From: Actinomycetes bacterium | GTDB lineage: Bacteria > Actinomycetota > Acidimicrobiia > Acidimicrobiales > RAAP-2 | Length of the DNA stretch: 16,488 nt | Direction of reading: 5' to 3' | Assembly: GCA_021802025.1 (NCBI GenBank) | Contig: JAKABC010000019.1 | Span: forward strand, 1 to 16,488 | Shown: piece after piece, positions 1-6,393 of the stretch | How the letters are laid out: each line of letters begins with the position of its first letter | Position numbering within the stretch: position 1 is the stretch's first letter | Translations under genes and position numbers: made by a program | Notes under the pieces: generated by a model | The model's input: only the letters and a program-made list of their open reading frames with translations | Told to the model about the DNA's origin: nothing | Database searches by the model: none

Positions 1-233
1 TCCTCTCGGCGGGCCTCGCCGCGGCGCTGATCGTCACCCATCTCGCCTCGACAAGTCCCGCCACCACGACGACGCCCCCGACCGGCGCGGGCGGGCCGCC
101 GGCGCCCACGACCGAGACCACCTCACACTCCTCCGCGACCACCGGCGCCCCGGTGACCTCGACGACGACGCCCCCCTCGACCACGACGACGGTCTGTGTC
201 AGCACGCCCTCGGGTCAGGTGACCTGCTCCTAG
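1..233 (+). CDS. C-terminal part of a Thr/Pro-rich, probably membrane-anchored protein (5' truncated)
   Basis: The frame whose codons begin at base 3 is open from the window edge to a TAG at 231-233. The visible 76 residues begin with a short hydrophobic stretch (LSAGLAAALIV), which may be the end of a transmembrane helix. A low-complexity Thr/Pro/Ser/Ala region with runs such as TTTTPP and STTTT follows, and the protein ends in VCVSTPSGQVTCS with two cysteines. Thr/Pro-rich tails like this are typical of extracytoplasmic stalks next to a single membrane helix in actinobacterial proteins, for instance anti-sigma-like or kinase-like proteins. That family-level idea is inference, because the diagnostic N-terminal domain is outside the window. 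The repeated ACG/ACC codons also make a large antisense frame, which I regard as a shadow. Confidence 0.6.
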   Translation, partial: LSAGLAAALIVTHLASTSPATTTTPPTGAGGPPAPTTETTSHSSATTGAPVTSTTTPPSTTTTVCVSTPSGQVTCS

Positions 234-248
234 GCCCGACGCTGACCG

Positions 249-272
249 GGCTCGGTAGGCTTCGCCCGAGCC
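249..272. promoter_or_regulatory. Perfect 7-bp inverted repeat before the alcohol dehydrogenase, with a TAGGCT box in its loop
   Basis: GGCTCGG (249-255) and CCGAGCC (266-272) are exact reverse complements around a 10-base centre that holds TAGGCT (256-261), a plausible actinobacterial -10 box. The ribosome site GAAGGGGG (273-280) follows at once and the ATG is at 286. It could be an operator over the promoter, a hairpin in the leader, or a T-tract-less terminator of the upstream gene. The sequence alone does not decide. No good -35 element is seen 16-18 bases upstream. Confidence 0.35.
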
Positions 273-285
273 GAAGGGGGACATT

Positions 286-1437
286 ATGAGGGTCAAGGCA
301 GCGCTCGTCACCGAGGCCGGCGGTCCGTTCCGCACCGAGGTGATCGACATCGACGAGCCGGTCGCCGGCGAGGTGAAGGTCAAGATGGCCTTCGCCGGGA
401 TGTGCTACTCCGACGAGACGCTGCGCAAGGGCGGCATCGGGCTCGACCCGGCCCTGCTCACGATGCTCACCGGGCGCGACACGGTCTTTCCCATCGTGGC
501 CGGCCACGAGGGGTCGGGTGTCGTGGAGTCGGTGGGCGAGGGCGTGACGGGCTTCGCGCCGGGCGACCACGTGGCCGTCTCGTTCGTGCCCGGCTGCGGG
601 CGCTGCGACTACTGCCTCTCGGGCCGCCCCTACCTGTGCGACCTCATGGCCACCATCGTGGCCGGCCCCCAGATCGCCGACGGCACCTGGCGCCACCACT
701 TCGCCGGCCAGGACCTCAACCGCATGTGCCAGGTCGGCGCCTTCAGCGAGTACGTGGTCGTCGCCGAGGCCTCGCTGGTCAAGATCGACCCGTGGCTCGA
801 CCTGCGCGCGGCCGCCCTCATCAGCTGCGGCGTCGCCACCGGCTACGGTTCGGCGGTGGTGCGCGGCGGCGTGCGCCACGGCGACGTCGTGGCGGTGATC
901 GGCTGCGGCGGGGTCGGCTCGGGGGCGCTGCTCGGGGCGATCGAGTCCGGTGCGCGCGCGGTGATCGCCATCGACACCAACGAGTCCAAGGTCGAGCGGG
1001 CCCGCAAGCTCGGCGCCACCCACGGCGCCACCAGCACCCTCGACGCGGCCTTCAACATCCTGCCCGAGCTGACCTGGGGCAAGAACTGCGACGTCGTCAT
1101 CGTGACGGTGAACACCCTCACCTCGGCGCTCGTGGAAGAGGCCCGCTCGATCACCGCCAAGGGCGGGGTGGTGGTGCTGACCTCGCTGGGGGCGAAGGAC
1201 CTCACCACCATCGAGCTCAACACCCAGCTCTTCGCCATGATGAACCAGGAGCTGCGTGGAACGGTCTTCGGCTCGTTCAGCCCCAAGCTCCAGATCCCCC
1301 GACTGCTACGACTGCACCACGAGGGCAAGTTCCCCGTCGACGAGCTCGTCAGCGCCGAGTACACCATCGACGAGGTCGAACAGGGCTATAAGGACCTGCG
1401 CGACGGGCGTAACGTCCGCGGCGTCGTCCGCTTCTAG
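286..1437 (+). CDS. NDMA-dependent (mycofactocin-linked) zinc alcohol dehydrogenase
   Basis: A 383-residue medium-chain zinc alcohol dehydrogenase of the NDMA-dependent, Rxyl_3153-like group, which oxidises alcohols using a tightly held NAD that is re-oxidised through mycofactocin. Visible catalytic-zinc ligands are C40, H74 (GHEG) and C181. Structural-zinc cysteines are C104, C107, C110 and C118. The Rossmann glycine motif GCGGVG is at 206-211. The ATG at 286 has a strong site, GAAGGGGG, five bases upstream, and the length is that of full family members. The TauE/SafE gene starts 18 bases after the stop, so the two are probably co-transcribed. The mft biosynthetic genes begin about 2.3 kb downstream, which supports a mycofactocin-coupled role. 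The precise alcohol (ethanol, methanol or longer) cannot be read from the sequence. Confidence is high for the family and good for the cofactor link. Confidence 0.92.
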   Translation: MRVKAALVTEAGGPFRTEVIDIDEPVAGEVKVKMAFAGMCYSDETLRKGGIGLDPALLTMLTGRDTVFPIVAGHEGSGVVESVGEGVTGFAPGDHVAVSFVPGCGRCDYCLSGRPYLCDLMATIVAGPQIADGTWRHHFAGQDLNRMCQVGAFSEYVVVAEASLVKIDPWLDLRAAALISCGVATGYGSAVVRGGVRHGDVVAVIGCGGVGSGALLGAIESGARAVIAIDTNESKVERARKLGATHGATSTLDAAFNILPELTWGKNCDVVIVTVNTLTSALVEEARSITAKGGVVVLTSLGAKDLTTIELNTQLFAMMNQELRGTVFGSFSPKLQIPRLLRLHHEGKFPVDELVSAEYTIDEVEQGYKDLRDGRNVRGVVRF

Positions 1438-1455
1438 CCGCGCCGGCCCAGGCGC

Positions 1456-2199
1456 GTGGACGCGCTCGCGCGCGACGCGCTGCTCGTGGGTGCCGGACTG
1501 GTCGCCGGCACGCTCGGCGCGGCCGGGGGGATCACGACCCTCGTCTCGTACCCGGCGCTGCTCGCCGTCGGACTGTCGCCGCTCTCGGCCAACGTGACCA
1601 ACGCCGTCTCGCTCTCGGCCTCACTCGTCGGCTCGTCGCTCGGGTCGCGCCCCGAACTCGTCGGACAAAGAGCGCGCGTCGGGCGTGGGGCGCCGATCGT
1701 GGTCGCGGGCTGTCTCGTGGGCGTGGCGGTGCTGCTCGAGACCCCGGCGCCGCTCTTCGCGCGCGTCGTGCCCTACCTGTTGCTCGCGGCGGCGGTGGCG
1801 CTCGTCGCCCAGCCCTGGCTGGTGCGCCGGCGCCGGGGGTCGCACCCGGCGGCCGTGGGGGTCGCGCTCTTTGGCGTCGGGGTGTACGTCGGCTACTTTG
1901 GCGCCGGCTCGGGGGTGATGGTGCTCGCCCTGCTCGGCGTGGCCCTCGACGAGACGCTGGCGCGAGCCAACGCGCTAAAGAACGTTCTGCTCGGCGCCGC
2001 CGACGTCGTGGCGGCCGGGGCCTTCCTCCTCTTCGGCCCGGTGCGCCTCGCGCCGGCGCTCTGGCTCGGCGTCGGCCTGCTCGCGGGCAGCGCGCTCGGC
2101 CCCTCGATCACCCGGCGCGCGCCCGAGGCGCCCGTGCGCTGGGTCGTCGCGGCCCTGGGCGCGGGCCTCGCGCTCTGGCTTCTCGCGCACCCGGGCTAG
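1456..2199 (+). CDS. TauE/SafE (TSUP) family membrane permease
   Basis: A 247-residue, almost wholly hydrophobic protein with about seven to eight predicted membrane segments in two halves. Both halves carry the family glycine-rich signature: GAAGGITTL followed by SPLSANVTNAVSL near residues 21-52, and GYFGAGSGVMVLALL followed by ARANALKNVL in the second half. The family exports or imports small organic anions such as sulfite, sulfoacetate or other sulfonates and carboxylates. The substrate here is not evident. The GTG at 1456 was chosen because it directly precedes the first membrane segment and lies 18 bases after the alcohol dehydrogenase stop. The ribosome site (CCAGG) is weak, so translational coupling is likely. 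Its stop shares the tetranucleotide CTAG with the stop of the convergent mftF. A link to alcohol metabolism is inferred from position only. Confidence 0.85.
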   Translation: MDALARDALLVGAGLVAGTLGAAGGITTLVSYPALLAVGLSPLSANVTNAVSLSASLVGSSLGSRPELVGQRARVGRGAPIVVAGCLVGVAVLLETPAPLFARVVPYLLLAAAVALVAQPWLVRRRRGSHPAAVGVALFGVGVYVGYFGAGSGVMVLALLGVALDETLARANALKNVLLGAADVVAAGAFLLFGPVRLAPALWLGVGLLAGSALGPSITRRAPEAPVRWVVAALGAGLALWLLAHPG

Positions 2200-3632
2200 G
2201 GGTACTCGCTCGGACCGGGGGTGAGCCCGAGCACCTCGACCCACGGGGGCGACGCGGTGGCCCGCGGGACGAGCGCCTGGAGGGAGCGATGGCGCCAGGC
2301 GCCCTCGAGGACCCCGAGTCCGTAGGCGAGGTCGTCGAGGAGGGCGAGGGGTACGTCGAGGGGGCGGACCCGTCGGCCCCGCAGGCGCCACGCGAGCCCG
2401 AGGGCGAGCACCGCCAGGGCCCGCCGGCGCAGCCGCGGGTGGAGGGCGGCGCCGAGCAGGCCGATCCCGTAGGTGCGCACCGCGGCGCGCGCGAGCGGGC
2501 CGGCGGCGCGCGCGACGTTGCCCCCCACGACCGCCAGGGCCACCCGCTCGGGGTGATCGAGTCCGGCGAGCGGCCCCCGGCGGGCCCGGTCGAGGGCCCG
2601 GGCGAGGACCGACGCCGCGAGCGAGGGCGACCCGGCGAGGACTCCGCCCCAGACCGCGAGGGTCCAGCGGTCGGCCCGGATCGGGGCGAGGCGCTCGGCG
2701 TGGCGCTCGGCGAGCGGCGCGCTCGTGAGCCCGTAGACGCGCCGTTGGCGCCACCACGCCCGCCAGGTCGGCCGGGCCGGGTGGGTCACGACGACCGAGG
2801 GCAGGTAGCGCACGAGCCAGCCCGCGTCGAGCACGCGCCAGACGAAATCGACGTCCTCGCCGATGGCGAGCGCCGGGTCGAACCCGCGGCCCAGCGCGTC
2901 GCGGCGCACGAGCACACAGGCGCTGGGCACGAAGCTCACCGGTCCCCGGGGGTCGACGAGCGCCGGAGCCTCGCCCTGGTCGAGCGCCCCGTGGCGGTGC
3001 TCGTAGCCGGCGCGCGCACCGCGCCCGAGCGGACCGACCACCCGGGGGGCCACCGCGCCCAGGCGCGGGTCCTCGAGGGCTCCGCGCAGCCGTCCCAGGG
3101 CGTCGGCGGGGTCGTCGAGGATGACGTCGTCGTCGATGAAGGCGACGAAGGGTCGCTCGGTCGCCGCGACGCCGGCGTTGCGCGCCGCCGAGGGCCCCTG
3201 GTGGCGCTCGAGGGTGACGAGGGCGGCCCCGGTCGCGGCGCAGGCCGCCGCCACCTCGGGGTCGTCACTCGCGTCGAGGACGACGGTGACGGCGAGTCCC
3301 CTGAGCGTTTCGAGCAGTCTCTTAAGGGACGCGGAGATGCCCCGGGTCGGCACGACCACGTCGAGGTCGTCGAGGGGGAGGGGACCCGCGCCACGGGGGT
3401 GGACGAGGCCGCGCTCGAGCAGCACCCGCGCCAGGGCGCCCTCGTCGGGGGCGACCGGCCGGCCCTCGCGCCAGCGCTCGAGGGCCGCGCGGCTCGCCGC
3501 GGGCAGGCGCAGGAGCCGCCAGGGCTGGCCCCCGGCGACGAGCTCCTCGCCGACGAAACGGGCGCGGGGGTCGAGTTCGAGGACCGCGCCGGCCGCGATC
3601 GGGTGGTCGTGGGGGTCGGGCGGGGCGGGCAC
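2196..3632 (-). CDS. mftF: Mycofactocin glycosyltransferase MftF
   Basis: A family-2 glycosyltransferase of 478 residues that extends mycofactocin with glucose units. From the chosen start, residues 1-85 form the N-terminal domain seen in MftF. The GT-A domain opens with LDVVVPTRG and contains GPSAARNAG and the metal/nucleotide-binding FIDDDV (aspartates at about 167-169). It continues through the acceptor-side region with GEDVDFVWR to a hydrophobic C-terminal part. An upstream in-frame GTG would start at 3722 inside mftA. I prefer GTG at 3632 because GGGAGA lies eight bases before it and because this leaves 76 bases for the divergent promoters. GTG at 3647 is the main alternative. Placement directly divergent from mftA-mftB-mftC supports the call; mftF is co-directional with the other mft genes in Mycobacterium. 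Confidence 0.88.
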   Translation of the reverse strand: MPAPPDPHDHPIAAGAVLELDPRARFVGEELVAGGQPWRLLRLPAASRAALERWREGRPVAPDEGALARVLLERGLVHPRGAGPLPLDDLDVVVPTRGISASLKRLLETLRGLAVTVVLDASDDPEVAAACAATGAALVTLERHQGPSAARNAGVAATERPFVAFIDDDVILDDPADALGRLRGALEDPRLGAVAPRVVGPLGRGARAGYEHRHGALDQGEAPALVDPRGPVSFVPSACVLVRRDALGRGFDPALAIGEDVDFVWRVLDAGWLVRYLPSVVVTHPARPTWRAWWRQRRVYGLTSAPLAERHAERLAPIRADRWTLAVWGGVLAGSPSLAASVLARALDRARRGPLAGLDHPERVALAVVGGNVARAAGPLARAAVRTYGIGLLGAALHPRLRRRALAVLALGLAWRLRGRRVRPLDVPLALLDDLAYGLGVLEGAWRHRSLQALVPRATASPPWVEVLGLTPGPSEYP

Positions 3633-3658
3633 GCCCGAGTCTCCCACCGACGGGCCGT

Positions 3659-3679
3659 CGCCGACAGGGCGCGTCGGCG
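3659..3679. promoter_or_regulatory. 7-7-7 inverted repeat in the mftF-mftA divergent intergenic region
   Basis: CGCCGAC (3659-3665) and GTCGGCG (3673-3679) are perfect inverted arms around AGGGCGC. The repeat lies midway between the start I chose for mftF (3632) and that of mftA (3709), where a regulator could control both directions. It also overlaps a possible mftA promoter, CCGACA (3661-3666) and CAGAAT (3683-3688) with a 16-base spacer. In DNA this GC-rich such a repeat can arise by chance, so confidence is modest. Confidence 0.35.
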
Positions 3680-3697
3680 CGTCAGAATGGGGCGTCG

Positions 3698-3704
3698 AAG
3701 GAGG
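3698..3704 (+). promoter_or_regulatory. Ribosome binding site deciding the mftA start
   Basis: AAGGAGG, a near-perfect anti-Shine-Dalgarno complement, ends four bases before the GTG at 3709. It fixes the start of the tiny mftA gene, which otherwise sits inside a longer open frame on the same strand. Confidence 0.75.
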
Positions 3705-3708
3705 CACC

Positions 3709-3813
3709 GTGACCCCACCCACCCTGGGCGGCGAGGCGACCCTCGAGGTCGCCGAGCCCGAGGAGTTGCTCGTCGAGGAGATCTCGATCGATGGCCTCTG
3801 TGGCGTCTACTAG
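3709..3813 (+). CDS. mftA: Mycofactocin precursor peptide MftA
   Basis: A 34-residue peptide that is the ribosomal precursor of the redox cofactor mycofactocin. It has an acidic leader (EATLEVAEPEELLVEE) and ends exactly in ISIDGLCGVY. The conserved C-terminal motif of the family is IDGMCGVY, so this copy has Leu for Met at residue 30. The family mechanism is that MftC, with MftB as carrier, decarboxylates and crosslinks the terminal Val33-Tyr34, which become the cofactor core. The GTG start at 3709 is set by AAGGAGG four bases upstream. The last 23 bases overlap mftB in another reading frame, so the codons for the modified core also encode the first residues of MftB. The exact match at the extreme C-terminus plus mftB, mftC and mftD immediately downstream make the call secure despite the size. 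Confidence 0.95.
   Translation: MTPPTLGGEATLEVAEPEELLVEEISIDGLCGVY
3775..3780 (+). promoter_or_regulatory. Ribosome binding site for mftB, inside mftA
   Basis: GAGGAG, encoding the acidic Glu-Glu pair of the MftA leader, lies ten bases upstream of the mftB ATG at 3791. It supports that start over the GTG at 3800, which has no comparable site. Confidence 0.55.
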
Positions 3814-4090
3814 GCCGGCGACGGGCGAGTCGTTCGACCTCGCGCGGCCCTGGCGGCTCAGCCCCGAGGTGTCGTTGCGCGACGAGACCTTCGGGGCGCT
3901 CGCCTACCACCACGGGAATCGCCGACTGGTCTTTGTGAAGTCGACGGGGCTCGTCGAGGTGCTGGTGCGCCTCGGGCAGTACGCCACGGCCGACGACGCC
4001 CTGGACGAGCTCGTCGCCCCGGCCGAGCGCGCCCGCTACGCGCGCGCCCTCGCCACCCTGGCCGCCGGGGGGCTGCTCGGTGTCGGCTGA
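3791..4090 (+). CDS. mftB: Mycofactocin peptide chaperone MftB
   Basis: A 99-residue PqqD-like peptide-recognition protein that binds the MftA leader and presents it to the radical SAM enzyme MftC. The family pattern is visible: a hydrophobic entry strand (FDLARPWRLSPEVSLRDE), then FGALAYHHGNRRLVFVKS at about residues 33-50, then a C-terminal helical part with LDELV and ARALATLAAGGLL. The ATG at 3791 lies inside mftA and overlaps its last 23 bases. It is formed by the Asp28 codon GAT plus the next G. The end overlaps the mftC start by 11 bases, implying tight translational coupling across A-B-C. Length agrees with known MftB proteins of about 90-110 residues. Confidence 0.92.
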   Translation: MASVASTRPATGESFDLARPWRLSPEVSLRDETFGALAYHHGNRRLVFVKSTGLVEVLVRLGQYATADDALDELVAPAERARYARALATLAAGGLLGVG

Positions 4091-5201
4091 GTCGGGCCTG
4101 CGCGACCGGCTCGAGGGGGGGCTCAACGCCCCGATCTGCCTGACCTGGGAGCTGACCTACGCGTGCAACCTCGCCTGCACGCACTGCCTGTCGTCGTCGG
4201 GCCGGCGCGACCCGAACGAGCTCACGACCACCGAGGCCAAAGCCCTCATCGACGAGCTGGCCGCGATGCGGGTCTTCTACGTGAACGTCGGCGGCGGCGA
4301 GCCGATGATCCGCCGGGACTTCTTCGACATCGTCGAGCACGCCGTGGAGCGCCGCGTCGGGGTGAAGTTCTCGACCAACGGGACCCGCCTCGACGCCGCC
4401 GCCGCGCGGCGGCTCGCCGCGATGGACTACCTCGACGTCCAGGTCTCGATCGACGGGGACGACGCCGCCACGAGCGACGCGGTGCGCGGCGCGGGCAGCT
4501 ACGCGGCGGCGCGGCGCGCGATGGACCACCTGGCCGCGGCCGGCTTTGCCGACTTCAAGGTCTCGGTCGTGGTGACCCGCGAGAGCGTCGAGCAGCTCGA
4601 CGCGCTCGAGTCGCTGGCGCGCGGCTACGGGGCCCAGCTGCGCCTGGCGCGGCTGCGGCCCTCGGGTCGGGGCGTCGCGGTCTGGGACGCACTGCGCCCC
4701 AGCGCCGCCCAGAACCGTCGCCTCCACGCGTGGCTCGTCGAGCGACCCCACGTGCTCACCGGCGACTCCTTCTTCCACCTCTCGGCCCTCGGGACGCCGC
4801 TCGAGGGGCTCAACCTGTGCGGCGCCGGCCGGGTGGTCTGTCTGATCGACCCGGTCGGCGACGTCTACGCCTGCCCCTTCGTGATCCACGACCGCTTCCG
4901 GGCCGGCAACGTCCGGGGTGGAGGCTTCGGGCCGGTGTGGCGCGAGAGCGCGCTCTTTTCCGAGCTGCGCGCGCCCCACGCCCCGGGGGCCTGCGCGAGC
5001 TGCGACAGCTACGACCCCTGTCGTGGGGGGTGCCTGGCCGCGAAGTTCTTCACCGGGCTCGAGGCGAGCGACCCCGACCCCGAGTGCGTCTTGGGCCACG
5101 GCGAGCGCAAGCTCGCGACGACCCGGGTCGAGCTGCGTCCGACGCCCTCGATCGACCACTCGCGCGCGCCGGCCCGGGTCGGGTCGGGGCCCCTTCGGTA
5201 G
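4080..5201 (+). CDS. mftC: Mycofactocin radical SAM maturase MftC
   Basis: A 373-residue radical SAM/SPASM enzyme that oxidatively decarboxylates the C-terminal Tyr of MftA and then forms the Val-Tyr carbon-carbon bond. The SAM-cluster motif CNLACTHC has cysteines at 29, 33 and 36, and the GGEP motif is at 72-75. The C-terminal SPASM region has cysteines at 247, 254, 265, 305, 308, 314, 318 and 336, enough for the auxiliary iron-sulfur clusters. The GTG at 4080 overlaps the end of mftB by 11 bases. The 37 residues after the last cysteine are basic, Arg/Pro-rich and poorly conserved in appearance. Nothing essential is missing. Of the candidates considered (PqqE-like, anaerobic sulfatase maturase), the direct mftA-mftB context makes MftC the only reasonable reading. 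Confidence 0.95.
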   Translation: MSAESGLRDRLEGGLNAPICLTWELTYACNLACTHCLSSSGRRDPNELTTTEAKALIDELAAMRVFYVNVGGGEPMIRRDFFDIVEHAVERRVGVKFSTNGTRLDAAAARRLAAMDYLDVQVSIDGDDAATSDAVRGAGSYAAARRAMDHLAAAGFADFKVSVVVTRESVEQLDALESLARGYGAQLRLARLRPSGRGVAVWDALRPSAAQNRRLHAWLVERPHVLTGDSFFHLSALGTPLEGLNLCGAGRVVCLIDPVGDVYACPFVIHDRFRAGNVRGGGFGPVWRESALFSELRAPHAPGACASCDSYDPCRGGCLAAKFFTGLEASDPDPECVLGHGERKLATTRVELRPTPSIDHSRAPARVGSGPLR

Positions 5202-5220
5202 TCTCGCCCCGGGAGGTCGC

Positions 5221-6393
5221 GTGGCGCGAGGCTGGTTCGAGACGGTGGCGATCGCCGAGGCGCGCGCCCGACGGCGCCTGCCGCGCTCGGTCTACGGCGC
5301 GATACTCGCCGGCGCGGAGAAGGGCCTCTCGGTGCGCGACAACACGGCGGCCTTCGACGAGCTGGGCTTCGCGCCCCACGTCGCGGGCCTCGCGCCCGAG
5401 CGTCGCCTGGCCACGAGCGTCATGGGCCTCGAGATCGCGATGCCGGTGCTGCTCTCACCGACCGGGGTCCAGGCGGTCCACCCCGAGGGGGAGGTGGCCG
5501 TCGCCCGGGCCGCCGGCGCGCGCGGGGTGGCGATGGGGCTGAGCTCGTTCGCCAGCCGCTCGCTCGAGGACGTGTGCGCGACGGGCGCGCCGGTCCTCTT
5601 CCAGGTCTACTGGGCCGGGGGGCGCGAAAGGATCGAGAAGCGCCTCGAGCGGGCCCGGGCCGCCGGCGCCCGGGGGCTGATCGTGACCCTGGACTGGTCC
5701 TTCAGCCACGGGCGCGACTGGGGGAGCCCCTGGATCCCCGAGCGGCTCGACCTCGCGGCCCTGGCCCGTCTCGCGCCTCAGGCCCTCGCGCGACCGGGGT
5801 GGCTCTACGCCTACGCGCGCGCGGGTCGGCTGCCCGATCTCACGACGCCCAACATGGCCGTCGAGGGCGAGCCTGCCCCGGGCTTCTTCGCCGCCTACGG
5901 CGAGTGGATGGCGACCACGCCACCCACCTGGGAGGACCTCGCCTGGCTGCGCGAGGCGTGGGCCGGGCCCCTCATGATCAAGGGCGTGAGCCGCGTCGAC
6001 GACGCCAAGCGCGTCGTCGACCTCGGCGCGAGCGCCCTTTCGGTGTCGAACCACGGGGGGAACAACCTCGACTCCACCCCGGCGCCCCTGCGCGCGCTCA
6101 GCGCCGTCGCCGAGGCCGTGGGCGACCAGGTCGAGGTGCTGCTCGACGGCGGCGTGCGCCGCGGCGGCGACGTCGCCAAGGCCCTGGCGCTCGGCGCGCG
6201 GGCGGTGATGATCGGGCGCGCCTACCTCTGGGGCCTCGCCGCGAACGGCCAGGCCGGCGTGGAGAACGTGCTCGACATTCTGCGCGGGGGCCTCGACGCG
6301 GCCCTGCTGGGTCTGGGCAAGGCCGACGTCGCCGAGCTCTCGCGCGACGACGTCGTGGCCCCGCCCAACTTCTTCCGGCGCCTGGGCGAATGA
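5221..6393 (+). CDS. mftD: Mycofactocin FMN-dependent oxidoreductase MftD
   Basis: A 390-residue FMN enzyme of the alpha-hydroxy-acid oxidase (LldD) superfamily. MftD deaminates the AHDP intermediate to give the alpha-keto redox centre of premycofactocin. Visible flavin and catalytic features are LSPTGVQAVHPEGE, QVYW, LDWSFSHGRDWG, MIKGV with Lys254, SNHGGNNLD with the active-site His278, and the FMN-phosphate region LLDGGVRRGGD and ALGARAVMIGRAYLWGL. NNLD after NHGG, instead of the RQLD of lactate enzymes, is the MftD-type variant. The GTG at 5221 follows GGGAGG by four bases. An upstream in-frame extension that runs through mftC was rejected. mftC ends 19 bases earlier, and the next gene starts in an ATGA overlap. 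In Mycobacterium mftE acts before MftD, but no mftE is present here. Confidence 0.93.
   Translation: MARGWFETVAIAEARARRRLPRSVYGAILAGAEKGLSVRDNTAAFDELGFAPHVAGLAPERRLATSVMGLEIAMPVLLSPTGVQAVHPEGEVAVARAAGARGVAMGLSSFASRSLEDVCATGAPVLFQVYWAGGRERIEKRLERARAAGARGLIVTLDWSFSHGRDWGSPWIPERLDLAALARLAPQALARPGWLYAYARAGRLPDLTTPNMAVEGEPAPGFFAAYGEWMATTPPTWEDLAWLREAWAGPLMIKGVSRVDDAKRVVDLGASALSVSNHGGNNLDSTPAPLRALSAVAEAVGDQVEVLLDGGVRRGGDVAKALALGARAVMIGRAYLWGLAANGQAGVENVLDILRGGLDAALLGLGKADVAELSRDDVVAPPNFFRRLGE

Noticed and set aside
66..200. Tandem repeat or CRISPR-like array in the ACG/ACC-rich 5' end
   Set aside because: The repetition is short-period Thr/Pro codon repetition within a coding frame, with no spacers and no constant repeat unit.
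199..1023. Minus-strand frame opposite the alcohol dehydrogenase
   Set aside because: Asp/Ala/His-rich antisense shadow of a zinc dehydrogenase with all its motifs intact on the plus strand.
3633..3722. N-terminal extension of MftF to GTG at 3722
   Set aside because: It would overlap the start and ribosome site of mftA, and the extra 30 residues are Pro/Asp/Gly-rich with no conserved pattern. GTG at 3632 has a proper GGGAGA site.
2289..3938. Long plus-strand frame (549 codons) opposite mftF
   Set aside because: The composition is low-complexity Gly/Arg/Glu, no family motif is visible and it crosses mftA and mftB. The opposite strand encodes a clear glycosyltransferase.
4918..5220. Upstream extension of MftD in frame through mftC
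   Set aside because: The extension is Arg/Ser/Ala-rich shadow of mftC. GTG 5221 has GGGAGG at four bases and gives the usual MftD length.
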